64,000 bases of DNA from Arthrobacter psychrochitiniphilus (GCF_003185915.1 NZ_QHLZ01000004.1:124001-188000); one strand, 5' to 3'; positions 25,562 through 33,962 are shown, counted from the stretch's first letter. Notes: generated from the sequence alone by a model not told the origin. Translations and numbers: made by a program.

Positions 25562-26581
25562 ATGAAAGCGGCAATGTGGGAAATTGAAACTTTTGACTAT
25601 CACACAGCCGGTGAACCCTTCCGGATTGTTCCTACCTTGCCCTTCTTAATTGAGGGCAGTACGGTGCAAGAACGGCGTGAATATGCCATCTCCGGTGATG
25701 CGGATAAGATCCGCAAGTTGCTGGTGAACGAGCCCCGCGGGCATGGCGATATGTACGGCGGGTTTGTGGTGCCGCCCAACGATCCGGGCGCACACTTCGG
25801 AGCCCTCTTCTGGCACCGTGAGGGATTCTCCACGGTCTGCGGCCACGGCACCATGGCGTTAGGAACCTGGGCCGTGCGCAGCGGCCTTGTCCGCGCCCCG
25901 GACGACGGCGACACTGACGTTGTGATTGATATTCCTTCGGGTCGCGTCACGGCAAGGGTGAGCATGCTTGAGGGGAAAGTTCATGAGGTGGCATTTAGGA
26001 ACGTGCCTTCCTTTGTGGTGGCCAGGGACGTTGAAGTCCAGACCACGGATTTTGGGCGGCTGCGTGTGGACTTGGCCTGGAGCGGGGCACTGTACGCATC
26101 GCTGCCGGCAGCAGCAGTGGGTCTGGAGGTGACGCCGTCGAACTTGGCAAGAGTGGTTGCTGCGGGACATCAAATAGTGGCCGGACTTGAAAGGCAGCCA
26201 GCCAGTTTCGGCCCCTTTGAAACAGGGATGGACGGTGTTTTCGGGACCATTCTTCATGAACCGGTGAAGGCGCCCGGAGATGCTTTGAAACAACGCAATG
26301 TGAGCGTTTTTGCTGACGGTCAGGTGGCGCGCTCGCCCAGCGGATCGGGCACGGCGGCACGTGTGGCGTTGCTCAGCGATTCAGGAGAGTTGGCCGAGGG
26401 CGAGACGTTGGAGAGCTATTCCATCATTGACTCGCGCTTTGCCGCACGCGTGGTGGATCGGCTCAGCGGACCGGACGGAGGGCTCGTGGTGGAGGTTAGC
26501 GGCCGCTCTTTCCCCGTAGGCGAAGGAAAATTTTCTCTCGATGCCGACGATGAGCTGGGACTGGGGTTTGTCTTGCGGTAA
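25562..26581 (+). CDS. Proline racemase-family enzyme (probably trans-3-hydroxyproline dehydratase-like)
   Basis: A 339-residue cytoplasmic enzyme. The first catalytic region is STVCGHGTMALGTW with its Cys near residue 92. The second, RSPSGSGTAAR near 258, has Ser where racemases and 4-hydroxyproline epimerases have Cys (SPCGTGTSA). Members with the second Cys replaced are dehydratases acting on trans-3-hydroxy-L-proline, so dehydratase is the better call; the replacement is usually Thr, so Ser leaves doubt. The ATG follows GAGGGAGAG. An in-frame extension upstream to 25292 crosses the promoter and is rejected. No other hydroxyproline genes are adjacent. Confidence 0.75.
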   Translation: MKAAMWEIETFDYHTAGEPFRIVPTLPFLIEGSTVQERREYAISGDADKIRKLLVNEPRGHGDMYGGFVVPPNDPGAHFGALFWHREGFSTVCGHGTMALGTWAVRSGLVRAPDDGDTDVVIDIPSGRVTARVSMLEGKVHEVAFRNVPSFVVARDVEVQTTDFGRLRVDLAWSGALYASLPAAAVGLEVTPSNLARVVAAGHQIVAGLERQPASFGPFETGMDGVFGTILHEPVKAPGDALKQRNVSVFADGQVARSPSGSGTAARVALLSDSGELAEGETLESYSIIDSRFAARVVDRLSGPDGGLVVEVSGRSFPVGEGKFSLDADDELGLGFVLR

Positions 26582-26601
26582 CCCGGGGCCCGGCTGTTTG
26601 A

Positions 26602-27948
26602 GTGGACTGGTTGGCCCGGCTGTTTGAGCCGGCTTCGTTACAGCGTGGGGGTGGGCTCGTGGATTGGCGCAAAAGCTGGGACGATAAGCCTGTGATTGAA
26701 CACAAAAGTCCTTCTTTGGACCACGCGCAACAAGCGTCTGCAATCCGGCGGAATCTGAAATTTTCTGATGTGCTGCGGGCGGGAAGCTCGCCCATGCCGC
26801 TGTGGATTGCTTTCGTCTTTGCTGTTTTCGCCACTGTCTCGGCCTTTGACGATGTACGGCTATTTTTCTTCTCCGATAAGGGATCACAGGCCCAGTGGCT
26901 GGTGATCGCCTGCACGTTCGCCTACTGGTTAGTGTGGATGTCAATGGCTTTCCGGCCACGGTTAGTCGCTGCGTTGTTTGTTCTCCAACTTGCCACCATG
27001 CTGCCACAAACAGAGTTGGGTGGGCCCCTCCTGTTGGCCTTCGGCACGCTAGCTGTAGCGGCGTACAGGGTTTCCGCGCGCTCCCTTGCAGTGATGGCGG
27101 GTAGTTTCTTGGTGTGGCAGTTTCTCTGGGCGTCTTTTGTCTCGGATTTGGGAACTGTGCAGCTGTGGGCCTATGTGCCGGTCACCCTCTTCGTGATGAC
27201 ACCGGGATTAGCTATCAAAGTGTTGCGGGAGCGGGCTATCCAGGTTGAGCGCACCCAAATGGCAGCTGATGAGAAGGCTGTCAGTGCTGCCTTGGAAGAA
27301 CGCAGCGAACTAGCGCGCGAGCTTCATGATGTTGTCACTCATGGGCTCACCATGATCGCTGTGCAAGCCAACCTTGGCAAGTTTTCCCATGAAAGCCAGG
27401 CGAAGCAGGAGGCCCTCGATGAAATTGGGTCCATGGCCCGCAGTTCTCTAGATGATCTACGCCGGCTACTTGTGACCATTCGCATCGACGAGCGCCCTAA
27501 CCAGAATTCCTCCGAGAATAATGTTGGAATAAAGCCCAGTGTTGCTTGTATTGACTTGGGGCTTAGTCTTAACGACTCACAGAAGCGGCTCAGCGGTCTG
27601 GGACGTCCCACCCGGGTGACAACCTCAGGAGATCTAGAGCGGATCCCCAACGGTCTGCGTCCCACAGTCCTGCGAATTCTTCAAGAGAGCGCCACCAACG
27701 TGCTCAAGCATTCGGGCAAGGGTGCGCACTGTGAGATCTCCTTGAATGTGGGAGAGGACAGCTTGAAGGTAGTGATCCGCAGCCGCATGACAGCAGGGAC
27801 GCCGCGCTTACCTGCTTCCGGAACCGGCTTGGCGGGGCTGCGTGAACGGACTTCGCGGCTGGGCGGAAGTCTCGAGGCAGGCGCAGAGGGACGCTGGTGG
27901 AGTGTCAGTGCCGTCTTGCCGTTTAAAGGGCGCCAGACACTGGCCTAG
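26602..27948 (+). CDS. Sensor histidine kinase (HisKA_3/NarL-NarX type)
   Basis: Up to 448 residues. About 5-6 transmembrane helices lie between about 68 and 210, with very short external loops and no separate sensor domain, so it probably senses a ligand or peptide within the membrane. The phosphoacceptor region is ERSELARELHDVVTHGL with His242, followed by HATPase motifs TVLRILQESATNVLKHSGKG and the GLAGLRERTSRLGGSL G-box. The start is uncertain: GTG 26602 has no good ribosome site, and GTG 26659 or 26692 are alternatives. A partner response regulator begins 407 bp downstream, and a small peptide ORF lies between. Confidence 0.85.
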   Translation: MDWLARLFEPASLQRGGGLVDWRKSWDDKPVIEHKSPSLDHAQQASAIRRNLKFSDVLRAGSSPMPLWIAFVFAVFATVSAFDDVRLFFFSDKGSQAQWLVIACTFAYWLVWMSMAFRPRLVAALFVLQLATMLPQTELGGPLLLAFGTLAVAAYRVSARSLAVMAGSFLVWQFLWASFVSDLGTVQLWAYVPVTLFVMTPGLAIKVLRERAIQVERTQMAADEKAVSAALEERSELARELHDVVTHGLTMIAVQANLGKFSHESQAKQEALDEIGSMARSSLDDLRRLLVTIRIDERPNQNSSENNVGIKPSVACIDLGLSLNDSQKRLSGLGRPTRVTTSGDLERIPNGLRPTVLRILQESATNVLKHSGKGAHCEISLNVGEDSLKVVIRSRMTAGTPRLPASGTGLAGLRERTSRLGGSLEAGAEGRWWSVSAVLPFKGRQTLA

Positions 27949-28079
27949 CAGACTAACTCCGTCAGGATGACCACAAAAGGTATTTTATTGGCTCGATCGA
28001 AAAAAGTGACCATAAGGCTAATCTTGATCTTTTTGCTCTTCAAACCCTAGTCCACGGGGACAGTCATGCCCCTAAAGCA

Positions 28080-28108
28080 TTGAAGCGCGGGTGCTCTGTG
28101 CATAACCT
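28080..28108 (+). promoter_or_regulatory. Promoter in front of the interleaved peptide ORF
   Basis: TTGAAG (28080-28085), a 17-bp spacer and TAACCT (28103-28108) form a plausible sigma-70 promoter. The transcript would start near 28115, about 75 bases before the peptide ORF. Confidence 0.55.
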
Positions 28109-28189
28109 GAAATGTATTGGGCGGCAGTTTATCCCAGCTAATTAGGGACCTAGCCAGAGCACGTCCAACCCGCACGTTTGGAGATCATC

Positions 28190-28294
28190 ATGAACGCACA
28201 CATTTTCTCAACACGCACAAGCGCCGTAGCGCCAGCAAAGTTGATGCCGGCAGGTATCTGGCCCACAGATTCCACCACCCTTCCCACGCGCTAG
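28190..28294 (+). CDS. 34-residue peptide between kinase and regulator genes (candidate signal peptide)
   Basis: A small ORF with GGAG six bases before its ATG and a promoter about 80 bp upstream. The product starts MNAHIFSTRTSAVAPAK, then LMPAGIWPTDSTTLPTR, ending in a Trp/Pro/Thr-rich C-terminus. It has no hydrophobic signal peptide and no Cys. Its position between a membrane-embedded sensor kinase and its response regulator is where Gram-positive peptide-pheromone precursors are often encoded. The function is inferred from position alone. Confidence 0.45.
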   Translation: MNAHIFSTRTSAVAPAKLMPAGIWPTDSTTLPTR

Positions 28295-28343
28295 AAGGTA
28301 GCTAGAGACGGGCTGGATGATTTCCCCTAGTGCCAGAGCTACG

Positions 28344-28349
28344 TAGACT
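28344..28349 (+). promoter_or_regulatory. -10 element for leaderless response-regulator mRNA
   Basis: TAGACT ends six bases before the ATG at 28356, the same hexamer and spacing as in front of add. Confidence 0.5.
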
Positions 28350-28355
28350 GACACC

Positions 28356-29024
28356 ATGAGTGTGCCGGTTGATGAAGTCCAGACGATTGAGATAGTCATT
28401 GTTGACGACGAAAAATTTGTGCGGGGAGCCCTGCGAACATACCTATCCCAGACCAAGGACCTTGTGGTTGTTGCTGAGGGGGAGAACGGCGAAGATGCCA
28501 TTCGTCTGGCTCGGGAGCACCGCCCCGACGTCATGCTAATTGATTTGCAGATGCCAGTCATGGACGGTGTCACCGCCATTCGCCACATTGTGGCTCAAAA
28601 TCAGGAGATAGGCATTCTTGTGGTCACTGGCCACATCTCCGACATCCATCTTAAAGCGGCACTGCTGGCAGGTGCGGGCGGCTACGTGGTCAAGGACGCG
28701 GAACCCGAAAGAATCGTGGCAGCCGTGAGGGATGTACACGCGGGGGATTGCCCTATTGACCCTGCCGTTGCGCACTTACTTATTGAAGATCTCCGAGGCA
28801 GCCGTCCGGTGACCCGGGGAGACCAAAACATTGAGCTGACGGAGCGGGAAGAAGAAGTACTCAAATTGCTGTGCGATGGCCGCAGCAACAGTGAGATTGC
28901 CGCTGAGCTTTACCTCTCTGAATCGACCGTGAAATACCATCTAGTTCGATTAGGCAGGAAGTTTTCCACGCGAGACCGCCTGCAACTGGTGGTAACAGCG
29001 TTGCGTTCCGGATTGGTCAGCTAG
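28356..29024 (+). CDS. LuxR/NarL-type response regulator
   Basis: A 222-residue regulator. The receiver domain (about 8-125) has acidic residues in IVIVDDEKFV, phosphoacceptor Asp63 in DVMLIDLQMPVMDG, and Lys in GYVVKDAEPE. The C-terminal HTH (about 158-215) has ELTEREEEVLKLLCDGRSN and IAAELYLSESTVKYHLVRL. It is the likely partner of the HisKA_3 kinase upstream, activated by phosphotransfer from His242. Likely targets include the two peptide ORFs flanking it. Confidence 0.9.
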   Translation: MSVPVDEVQTIEIVIVDDEKFVRGALRTYLSQTKDLVVVAEGENGEDAIRLAREHRPDVMLIDLQMPVMDGVTAIRHIVAQNQEIGILVVTGHISDIHLKAALLAGAGGYVVKDAEPERIVAAVRDVHAGDCPIDPAVAHLLIEDLRGSRPVTRGDQNIELTEREEEVLKLLCDGRSNSEIAAELYLSESTVKYHLVRLGRKFSTRDRLQLVVTALRSGLVS

Positions 29025-29054
29025 AGAGCTCTTATTGCTCAAAAGCACTCATTT

Positions 29055-29074
29055 AAGGCCCCAAAAGGGGTCTT
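29055..29074 (+). terminator. Weak hairpin after the response regulator
   Basis: AAGGCCCC pairs with GGGGTCTT (one G-U pair) around AAAA, 30 bp after the stop. It has no strong T tract, so it may be only partly terminating. Confidence 0.4.
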
Positions 29075-29211
29075 ACAGCAGCGTTCTTTAAAGACTATCC
29101 AAAAGGACAGGCTTAAAGGGTGTGCTGTCCGTATCCGGGCGGAAGCTGTGGACCTAAGCTGAGAGAACTGTGGCCTCTGGTGCTACAGGCCCGCCATTGA
29201 AAGGAACACCC

Positions 29212-29451
29212 ATGAAATCCCCCTTTACCTCCGTAGGCATCGCTGCAGTGCTCACCGCAGGACTCATCATGGCGCCGGGGCTTTCAGCTGCCCAGGCTAG
29301 CGGCCCTGATACTCAAGCCCCCATCACGTCGACGCAGTCCACCAACGTTACTGGAGGCTCGAATGCGGGCAATCCCATTTCTAGCGGGGCTGTAAGCACT
29401 TATGGCATGTTCTTCATCCCCTGCAACATCTTTTTCCTCCGCCTCTGCTAG
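29212..29451 (+). CDS. Secreted 79-residue peptide with a Cys-containing hydrophobic C-terminus
   Basis: AAAGGA lies six bases before the ATG. The product has a Sec signal peptide (KSPF basic start, hydrophobic core VGIAAVLTAGLIMAPG, cleavage likely after AAQA near residue 28). A Ser/Thr/Gly/Asn-rich spacer of about 35 residues follows, then an abruptly hydrophobic end YGMFFIPCNIFFLRLC with two Cys. The mature form could be a membrane-active peptide, a modified pheromone or a small antimicrobial. No maturation or export gene is adjacent, but it follows a two-component system and is closed by a strong terminator. Confidence 0.6.
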   Translation: MKSPFTSVGIAAVLTAGLIMAPGLSAAQASGPDTQAPITSTQSTNVTGGSNAGNPISSGAVSTYGMFFIPCNIFFLRLC

Positions 29452-29482
29452 AAGCAGCGATACAATCCAGATTGATAGCAGT

Positions 29483-29516
29483 GAGAGCGTCATCGGGTGA
29501 ACCCGATGACGCTCTC
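29483..29516. terminator. Bidirectional terminator, 15-bp perfect stem
   Basis: GAGAGCGTCATCGGG and its complement flank TGAA, between the secreted peptide gene and the convergent RelA-type gene. Confidence 0.85.
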
Positions 29517-29520
29517 TGCT

Positions 29521-30624
29521 TTAGAAACCCTGGGCTTTACGGTAGCGGCGCATCTGCTGGTGACGGCGGATCAGGCTGTCCCGGCGCGGGGTTTGCTCCG
29601 TTCCGGGTTCTTCCGCTGTCAAATCGATGTGACTCTCCCCGAACTGCCACAGCAGCAAATCGTCCAAGAGACGGTCTGGCCCGGGGGAGTACCTGTGATC
29701 CAGCGCCTTGCGAACATTGGAAATAATCTCCGGCTGTAAGAGCGCGGCCAAGTCCACTGTCTTACCCAACCCGTGCGCGGCTACCAGCTCGGCAGCCCAG
29801 CCCCAATCATCGTCGGACTTCCTATCAACATGCGGCAGCAAGGTTTGCCAGACAGCCTTGATCCGGTTGGGGGTCAGTGAAACATTGCCCTCACCGTCCG
29901 TATCCCAGTAACTAGTGACTGTTTCATACCGGTCATGAAGCTCCGAGAACGCGGACTCCACGGTCTCCAACATGGCTGCCGTAGCCGTGAACTGGCGGTC
30001 AAAGTACGGGCTCCACGCGCGTGGATCCTGGGACTTGAAGCGAATATCATGCTCAATCTCGCTCCACGCATGCGCGAAGATGGTGCGGATTTGGCATTCA
30101 AAAAAGTAACTGCCGCTGGGCTTTGTCTCTGGATCCAGGAGTGACTGATAAGCCCGCACCACATCATTTTGAATGGTGCGCAGGATCAGGTGACGGCTGG
30201 AGTAGCCATACGTTCCCGACTCAATAGAACCAATATCCTTTTCGGTATCGCCACGGCAGTCAAAAATACTGCGCTGGCGCTTGATCAGGTTGGCGGCCTG
30301 CGCGTTCTCGCCCGGCAAGGTGGTGATGACACGCACGCCCACCATATCGGTCAGGTTGCGCAACGGGTCAGGGAACTGCAAGGTGGGGGCGGCATCGGGT
30401 TCGGGCACCATCCGGGAAGCCTTCTCCCTAAACGATTCAACTGTTTTTGTGCGGCTCGTGACAAAGAGCGGCTTGTCCTCGGCTTCTGAAAGAACTTCGC
30501 GGATGAGAGATTCCAGCTCAGCGGTGACGTCCATTAGTGCCGGCCTGGTCCGTTCGAAGTCTGCCACCGAGGCGCGCACGGCCGGGCGCAGTGAATCATC
30601 GAGACGTTCCCAATTGCTACTCAT
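29521..30624 (-). CDS. RelA/SpoT synthetase-domain protein (standalone alarmone synthetase)
   Basis: A 367-residue soluble protein. The RelA_SpoT nucleotidyltransferase domain spans about 45-205: SRTKTVESFREK (substrate Arg/Lys), LTDMVGVRVITTLPG, GTYGYSSRHLILR and FECQIRTIFAHAWSEIEHDI. It has no HD hydrolase, TGS or ACT domain, so it can make but not degrade (p)ppGpp-type alarmones. The C-terminal ~160 residues are helical, longer than the usual small alarmone synthetases, and may regulate it or carry another activity. It stands alone, convergent to the peptide gene. Confidence 0.85.
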   Translation of the reverse strand: MSSNWERLDDSLRPAVRASVADFERTRPALMDVTAELESLIREVLSEAEDKPLFVTSRTKTVESFREKASRMVPEPDAAPTLQFPDPLRNLTDMVGVRVITTLPGENAQAANLIKRQRSIFDCRGDTEKDIGSIESGTYGYSSRHLILRTIQNDVVRAYQSLLDPETKPSGSYFFECQIRTIFAHAWSEIEHDIRFKSQDPRAWSPYFDRQFTATAAMLETVESAFSELHDRYETVTSYWDTDGEGNVSLTPNRIKAVWQTLLPHVDRKSDDDWGWAAELVAAHGLGKTVDLAALLQPEIISNVRKALDHRYSPGPDRLLDDLLLWQFGESHIDLTAEEPGTEQTPRRDSLIRRHQQMRRYRKAQGF

Positions 30625-30748
30625 GATCCGAGCTTAATCGGCATTGCGGTGCACGGGCGAACAGCGATGCCGCGTGTCAGAGAAAAATTGAGTCCAGTTG
30701 GTCGCTAGGCAGCCTGCTGCGATGAGAGCGCCAACACAGCTGGCACCG

Positions 30749-30754
30749 TAGTCT
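30749..30754 (+). promoter_or_regulatory. -10 element for leaderless pfkB-family mRNA
   Basis: TAGTCT ends six bases before the ATG at 30761. Confidence 0.5.
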
Positions 30755-30760
30755 TGTGCC

Positions 30761-31711
30761 ATGTTGACTGTTATTGGTGAAGCCTTGATCGATGAAGTTG
30801 TGCACGCCGGACATGGGGCTGTTCCGCATGTGGGTGGCAGCCCCATGAACGTGGCTGTTGGGCTGGCACGGCTGGGGCACCCCGTCCAGTTCCTTGGCCG
30901 CATGGGCCAGGACGCCTACGGTGACATGGTGGCCGGCCACTTGAAAAGCAATGACGTCCTGGTGCCTTTGCTTCCCGATCAGCTGCCCACCTCCGTGGCT
31001 CGGGCGGTATTGGATGCCAACGGCGCCGCCAGTTACGAATTTGCGCTGGACTGGACGCTGCCTGCCCTGGCAAGCTCCGGGGGTTCGGGCGAAAGCGTTG
31101 GGAGCTTCATGCTGAACGGGACCACCTTGCTGCACACTGGCTCCATTGCCACCATGCTGGCCCCCGGCGAGGACCACGTCCTGGCTGCCGTCATCAGCGC
31201 CCATCCTCACGCAACCATCTCCTACGATCCCAACTGCCGCCCCAGCATCATTGCGGATGTGGCCCATGCCCGCAGCCAGGTGAAAAAATTTGTCCAGCTA
31301 GCTGACGTCATCAAGGCCTCTGATGAGGACCTCGCCTGGCTATACCCCGGCGTTGACCCTAAGGAATCGGCCCGTAAATGGCTGGCTCACGGCGGTGCGG
31401 AAGGTCCCGCCGTCGTGGTTCTCACACAGGGTGCAGACGGGCCGTGGGCAGTGTGCGCAGCCGGTGAAGTAGCCTGCCAAGTGCCCTCCGTAGAGGTTGT
31501 GGATACGGTGGGGGCGGGGGATTCGTTTATGGCGGCACTGCTCTCTGGCCTCGTGGACAGGGAATTGGACGGCGCCCAGCGTCGAGCCGAACTTCGAGCC
31601 ATCAGTAGCGGAGTCCTGGCTGACATCATTGATTATGCTGCCCGTGCAGCAGCAATCACCGTTTCCCGTGCGGGAGCCAACCCGCCACACCGCACCGAAC
31701 TGCAGAATTAA
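30761..31711 (+). CDS. PfkB-family carbohydrate kinase (fructokinase-like)
   Basis: A 316-residue ribokinase-fold enzyme. N-terminal GEALIDEVVHAG and GGSPMNVAVGLARLG (about 23-37) form the sugar site, and the C-terminal DTVGAGDSFMAALLSG (about 247-262) carries the catalytic Asp and anion hole. It phosphorylates a sugar, most likely fructose, with ATP. It is first in a run of co-directional genes (PEBP, HAD, GDPD, glycerate kinase) that may be partly co-transcribed; gaps of 24-78 bp allow this. Confidence 0.85.
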   Translation: MLTVIGEALIDEVVHAGHGAVPHVGGSPMNVAVGLARLGHPVQFLGRMGQDAYGDMVAGHLKSNDVLVPLLPDQLPTSVARAVLDANGAASYEFALDWTLPALASSGGSGESVGSFMLNGTTLLHTGSIATMLAPGEDHVLAAVISAHPHATISYDPNCRPSIIADVAHARSQVKKFVQLADVIKASDEDLAWLYPGVDPKESARKWLAHGGAEGPAVVVLTQGADGPWAVCAAGEVACQVPSVEVVDTVGAGDSFMAALLSGLVDRELDGAQRRAELRAISSGVLADIIDYAARAAAITVSRAGANPPHRTELQN

Positions 31712-31735
31712 GCAGGAGTAACTAGAGAGGTAACC

Positions 31736-32266
31736 ATGTTTGACTACGATCCATACGCATTTTTGACCCCCGTGCCGAGCTTTGAGGTGCGCAGTGATTC
31801 CTTCACCGACGGGAGCGTTTTTGCCCCCGCGCAAGTCCATGCCGGCGCGCATCCGGACGGTTTGGATCTTTCACCGGCGCTGTCCTGGAGCGGGTTCCCG
31901 GCAGAAACACGCAGTTTTGTTGTGACCATGTTTGATCCCGACGCGCCCACCGCGAGCGGGTATTGGCATTGGGCAGTGGCGGACCTCCCAGTTTCCACCA
32001 CCTCGCTGGCGCAAGGTGCCGGGACACCCGGATCGCCGCAGCTGCCCGCCGGAGCCCTGTGCCTGAAGAACGACGCCGGGTTCCCCGGTTACATGGGCTC
32101 GGCACCTCCTGCAGGGCATGGGGCGCACCGGTACATGGTGGTGGTGCATGCTGTGGATGTGCAGACGTTGGAGCTTTCCCCAGATACCACTGCCGCTACC
32201 CTGGGCTTCAACCTGCATTTCCATACGCTGGCCCGTGCCCGGCTCACGGGACTTTTTGAACTGTAA
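31736..32266 (+). CDS. YbhB/YbcL-type PEBP-like protein
   Basis: A 176-residue cytoplasmic protein of the phosphatidylethanolamine-binding / Raf-kinase-inhibitor-like family. The ligand-site signature is FDPDAPTASGYWHWAV (about 64-79), followed by GYMGSAPPAGHGAHRYMVVVHAV, which supplies the conserved GPxPPxGxHRY-like strand. Bacterial members have no firmly known role. GAGAGG precedes the start, 24 bp after the kinase gene. Confidence 0.85.
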   Translation: MFDYDPYAFLTPVPSFEVRSDSFTDGSVFAPAQVHAGAHPDGLDLSPALSWSGFPAETRSFVVTMFDPDAPTASGYWHWAVADLPVSTTSLAQGAGTPGSPQLPAGALCLKNDAGFPGYMGSAPPAGHGAHRYMVVVHAVDVQTLELSPDTTAATLGFNLHFHTLARARLTGLFEL

Positions 32267-32344
32267 CTACTGGGTGGGCCATAGCCGTAGCCGTAGTGCG
32301 GCCCGGACAAGTGGGACTTTGGCAGAAGTTGGATAGCCTTGAGT

Positions 32345-33148
32345 ATGCGTTTAATTGCCAGCGATATAGACGGAACCATTCTGGGCCACGACGGTTTGAT
32401 CAGCCAGCGCACCGTGGAGGCCTTTGCCGGCGCTGCCGCAGCGGGCGTTGACATTGTGTTTGTGACAGGACGTCCGCCCCGCTGGCTCGACCCCATCCGG
32501 GAACAGATCGGCCACACCGGCACAGTCATCTGCTCCAACGGCGCCGTCAGTTACGATCTCGCCACGGAAGAAGTGACGGCGTCGCACGTCCTGGACTGGG
32601 ACACCGTGGCGCAGGTACGCGCCATCGTCACAGAACTGGCGCCCGAACCGTACTTTGCACTGGAATCACTCACAGGCTTTCACGTGGAAGACGGCTTCTT
32701 TGGCAACCGGACCGCCGGCGCAGGCTTGGTGCCCGGTGCGCTCACCCCGGGCATGGCCGATGGTGGCATCATCAAGATGCTCGCCATTCTCCACAGCGGC
32801 AATGCCGACGAGTTCCTGAACCTGGTCCGCCCCGGCGTGGCCTCCCTGATGACCGTCACCCATTCGGCACCCGATATGGCCCTGCTTGAAATGGGCCCGT
32901 TGGGTGTCAACAAGGCCGTCACCTTGGCCCAGTACGCAGCAGCCCGGGGGATCGATGCCGCTGACGTTGTGGCTTTCGGTGACATGCCCAATGACATTGA
33001 AATGTTGTCCTGGGCAGGGGCCGGGTACGCCATGGCCAGTGGACATCCGGATGCGCTCGCGGCCGCAGCGTTGCAGGCGCCACGTTTTGAGCTCGACGGC
33101 GTAGCTCAGGTCATCGAGTCCCGTCTGGCCGCGCTTAGGCTGGCATGA
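32345..33148 (+). CDS. HAD-family (Cof-type) phosphatase
   Basis: A 267-residue hydrolase. Motif I ASDIDGTILGHDG holds nucleophile Asp8 and Asp10; motif II is VFVTGRPP (Thr near 43), motif III Lys lies in GVNKAVTLAQYAAARG, and motif IV is VVAFGDMPNDIEML. This is the Cof/YidA subgroup of sugar-phosphate or flavin phosphatases. A TTG two codons upstream is possible. TAGCCT lies five bases before the ATG, so this gene may also have its own leaderless promoter. A homologous but broken gene lies at 46.1 kb. Confidence 0.85.
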   Translation: MRLIASDIDGTILGHDGLISQRTVEAFAGAAAAGVDIVFVTGRPPRWLDPIREQIGHTGTVICSNGAVSYDLATEEVTASHVLDWDTVAQVRAIVTELAPEPYFALESLTGFHVEDGFFGNRTAGAGLVPGALTPGMADGGIIKMLAILHSGNADEFLNLVRPGVASLMTVTHSAPDMALLEMGPLGVNKAVTLAQYAAARGIDAADVVAFGDMPNDIEMLSWAGAGYAMASGHPDALAAAALQAPRFELDGVAQVIESRLAALRLA

Positions 33149-33179
33149 GTGCGCGGGAACGGGCCGGGGACTGAAGCCG

Positions 33180-33962
33180 ATGGCTAAGAGTAAACCTCCG
33201 AAACCATTTTTACTCTCCGCTGCGCGGTTGGCCATTGCGCATCGAGGCTACTCCCGGGATGGTCTGGAGAATTCCTTAACGGCCTTCAAAGAGGCTCTCG
33301 ATTTAGGCTTTGACTACGTTGAAACTGACATCAACACCACGGCAGACGGTGTTGCCATGGTGTTTCATGATGCAACGCTGGAGCGCACCACCGATGGTCA
33401 TGGCACCATTGCCGAGCTACCGTATGCCGAGGTGCGCAAGGCGCGCATTGCGGGCAGGGAAGTCATCGCCACGCTGGAGGAATTTGTTACGGCACTGCCG
33501 GAGGCCAGATTCAACATTGACGTCAAGGATGCCGGCTCCGTGGGCCCGTTGATTGCGGCCATTGAAAAGCACGGGCTGCACCATAGGGTTTGCGTGGCTT
33601 CCTTCTCCGACAAGCGGCGCCGTTCGGTGTTGGCCGGGTTGAGTCAACCCGTGGCCAGCTCACCCGGACAACGTCTTCTCGTGGCATATTTTCTTCTCTC
33701 ATGGTGGCTGCCGGCACCGGTTATTCGGAAATTAATGCGTGATGTGGACGTTTTGCAGATCCCTACGCACTACGGCCGTGTACCGCTTGTTACGGAGTCT
33801 GGGGTGCGCCGGGCGCACGCGCTGGGCCTGAAAGTTCATGTCTGGACCATTAATGATCCGGCAGAGATGGAACAGCTTTTTGACATGGGTGTGGACGGCA
33901 TTATGACGGACAGGGCAGACCTTTTAGCCGCCGTCATGCGCCGCAGGGGCTATTGGGCGTAA
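33180..33962 (+). CDS. Glycerophosphodiester phosphodiesterase
   Basis: A 260-residue TIM-barrel enzyme that hydrolyses glycerophosphodiesters to glycerol-3-phosphate and an alcohol. Visible GDPD motifs: IAHRGYSRDGLENS (catalytic His and metal Glu near 20-31), YVETDINTTADGV (metal Glu/Asp), FHDATLERTTDG (second catalytic His near 62) and VWTINDPAEM near 224. There is no signal peptide; a hydrophobic stretch near 165-180 (VAYFLLSWWLPAP) may touch the membrane. It lies just upstream of glycerate kinase. Confidence 0.85.
   Translation: MAKSKPPKPFLLSAARLAIAHRGYSRDGLENSLTAFKEALDLGFDYVETDINTTADGVAMVFHDATLERTTDGHGTIAELPYAEVRKARIAGREVIATLEEFVTALPEARFNIDVKDAGSVGPLIAAIEKHGLHHRVCVASFSDKRRRSVLAGLSQPVASSPGQRLLVAYFLLSWWLPAPVIRKLMRDVDVLQIPTHYGRVPLVTESGVRRAHALGLKVHVWTINDPAEMEQLFDMGVDGIMTDRADLLAAVMRRRGYWA

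Noticed and set aside
28117..28305. 62-codon ORF overlapping the 34-codon peptide ORF in another frame
   Set aside because: No ribosome site; Arg/His-rich shadow of the intergenic region.
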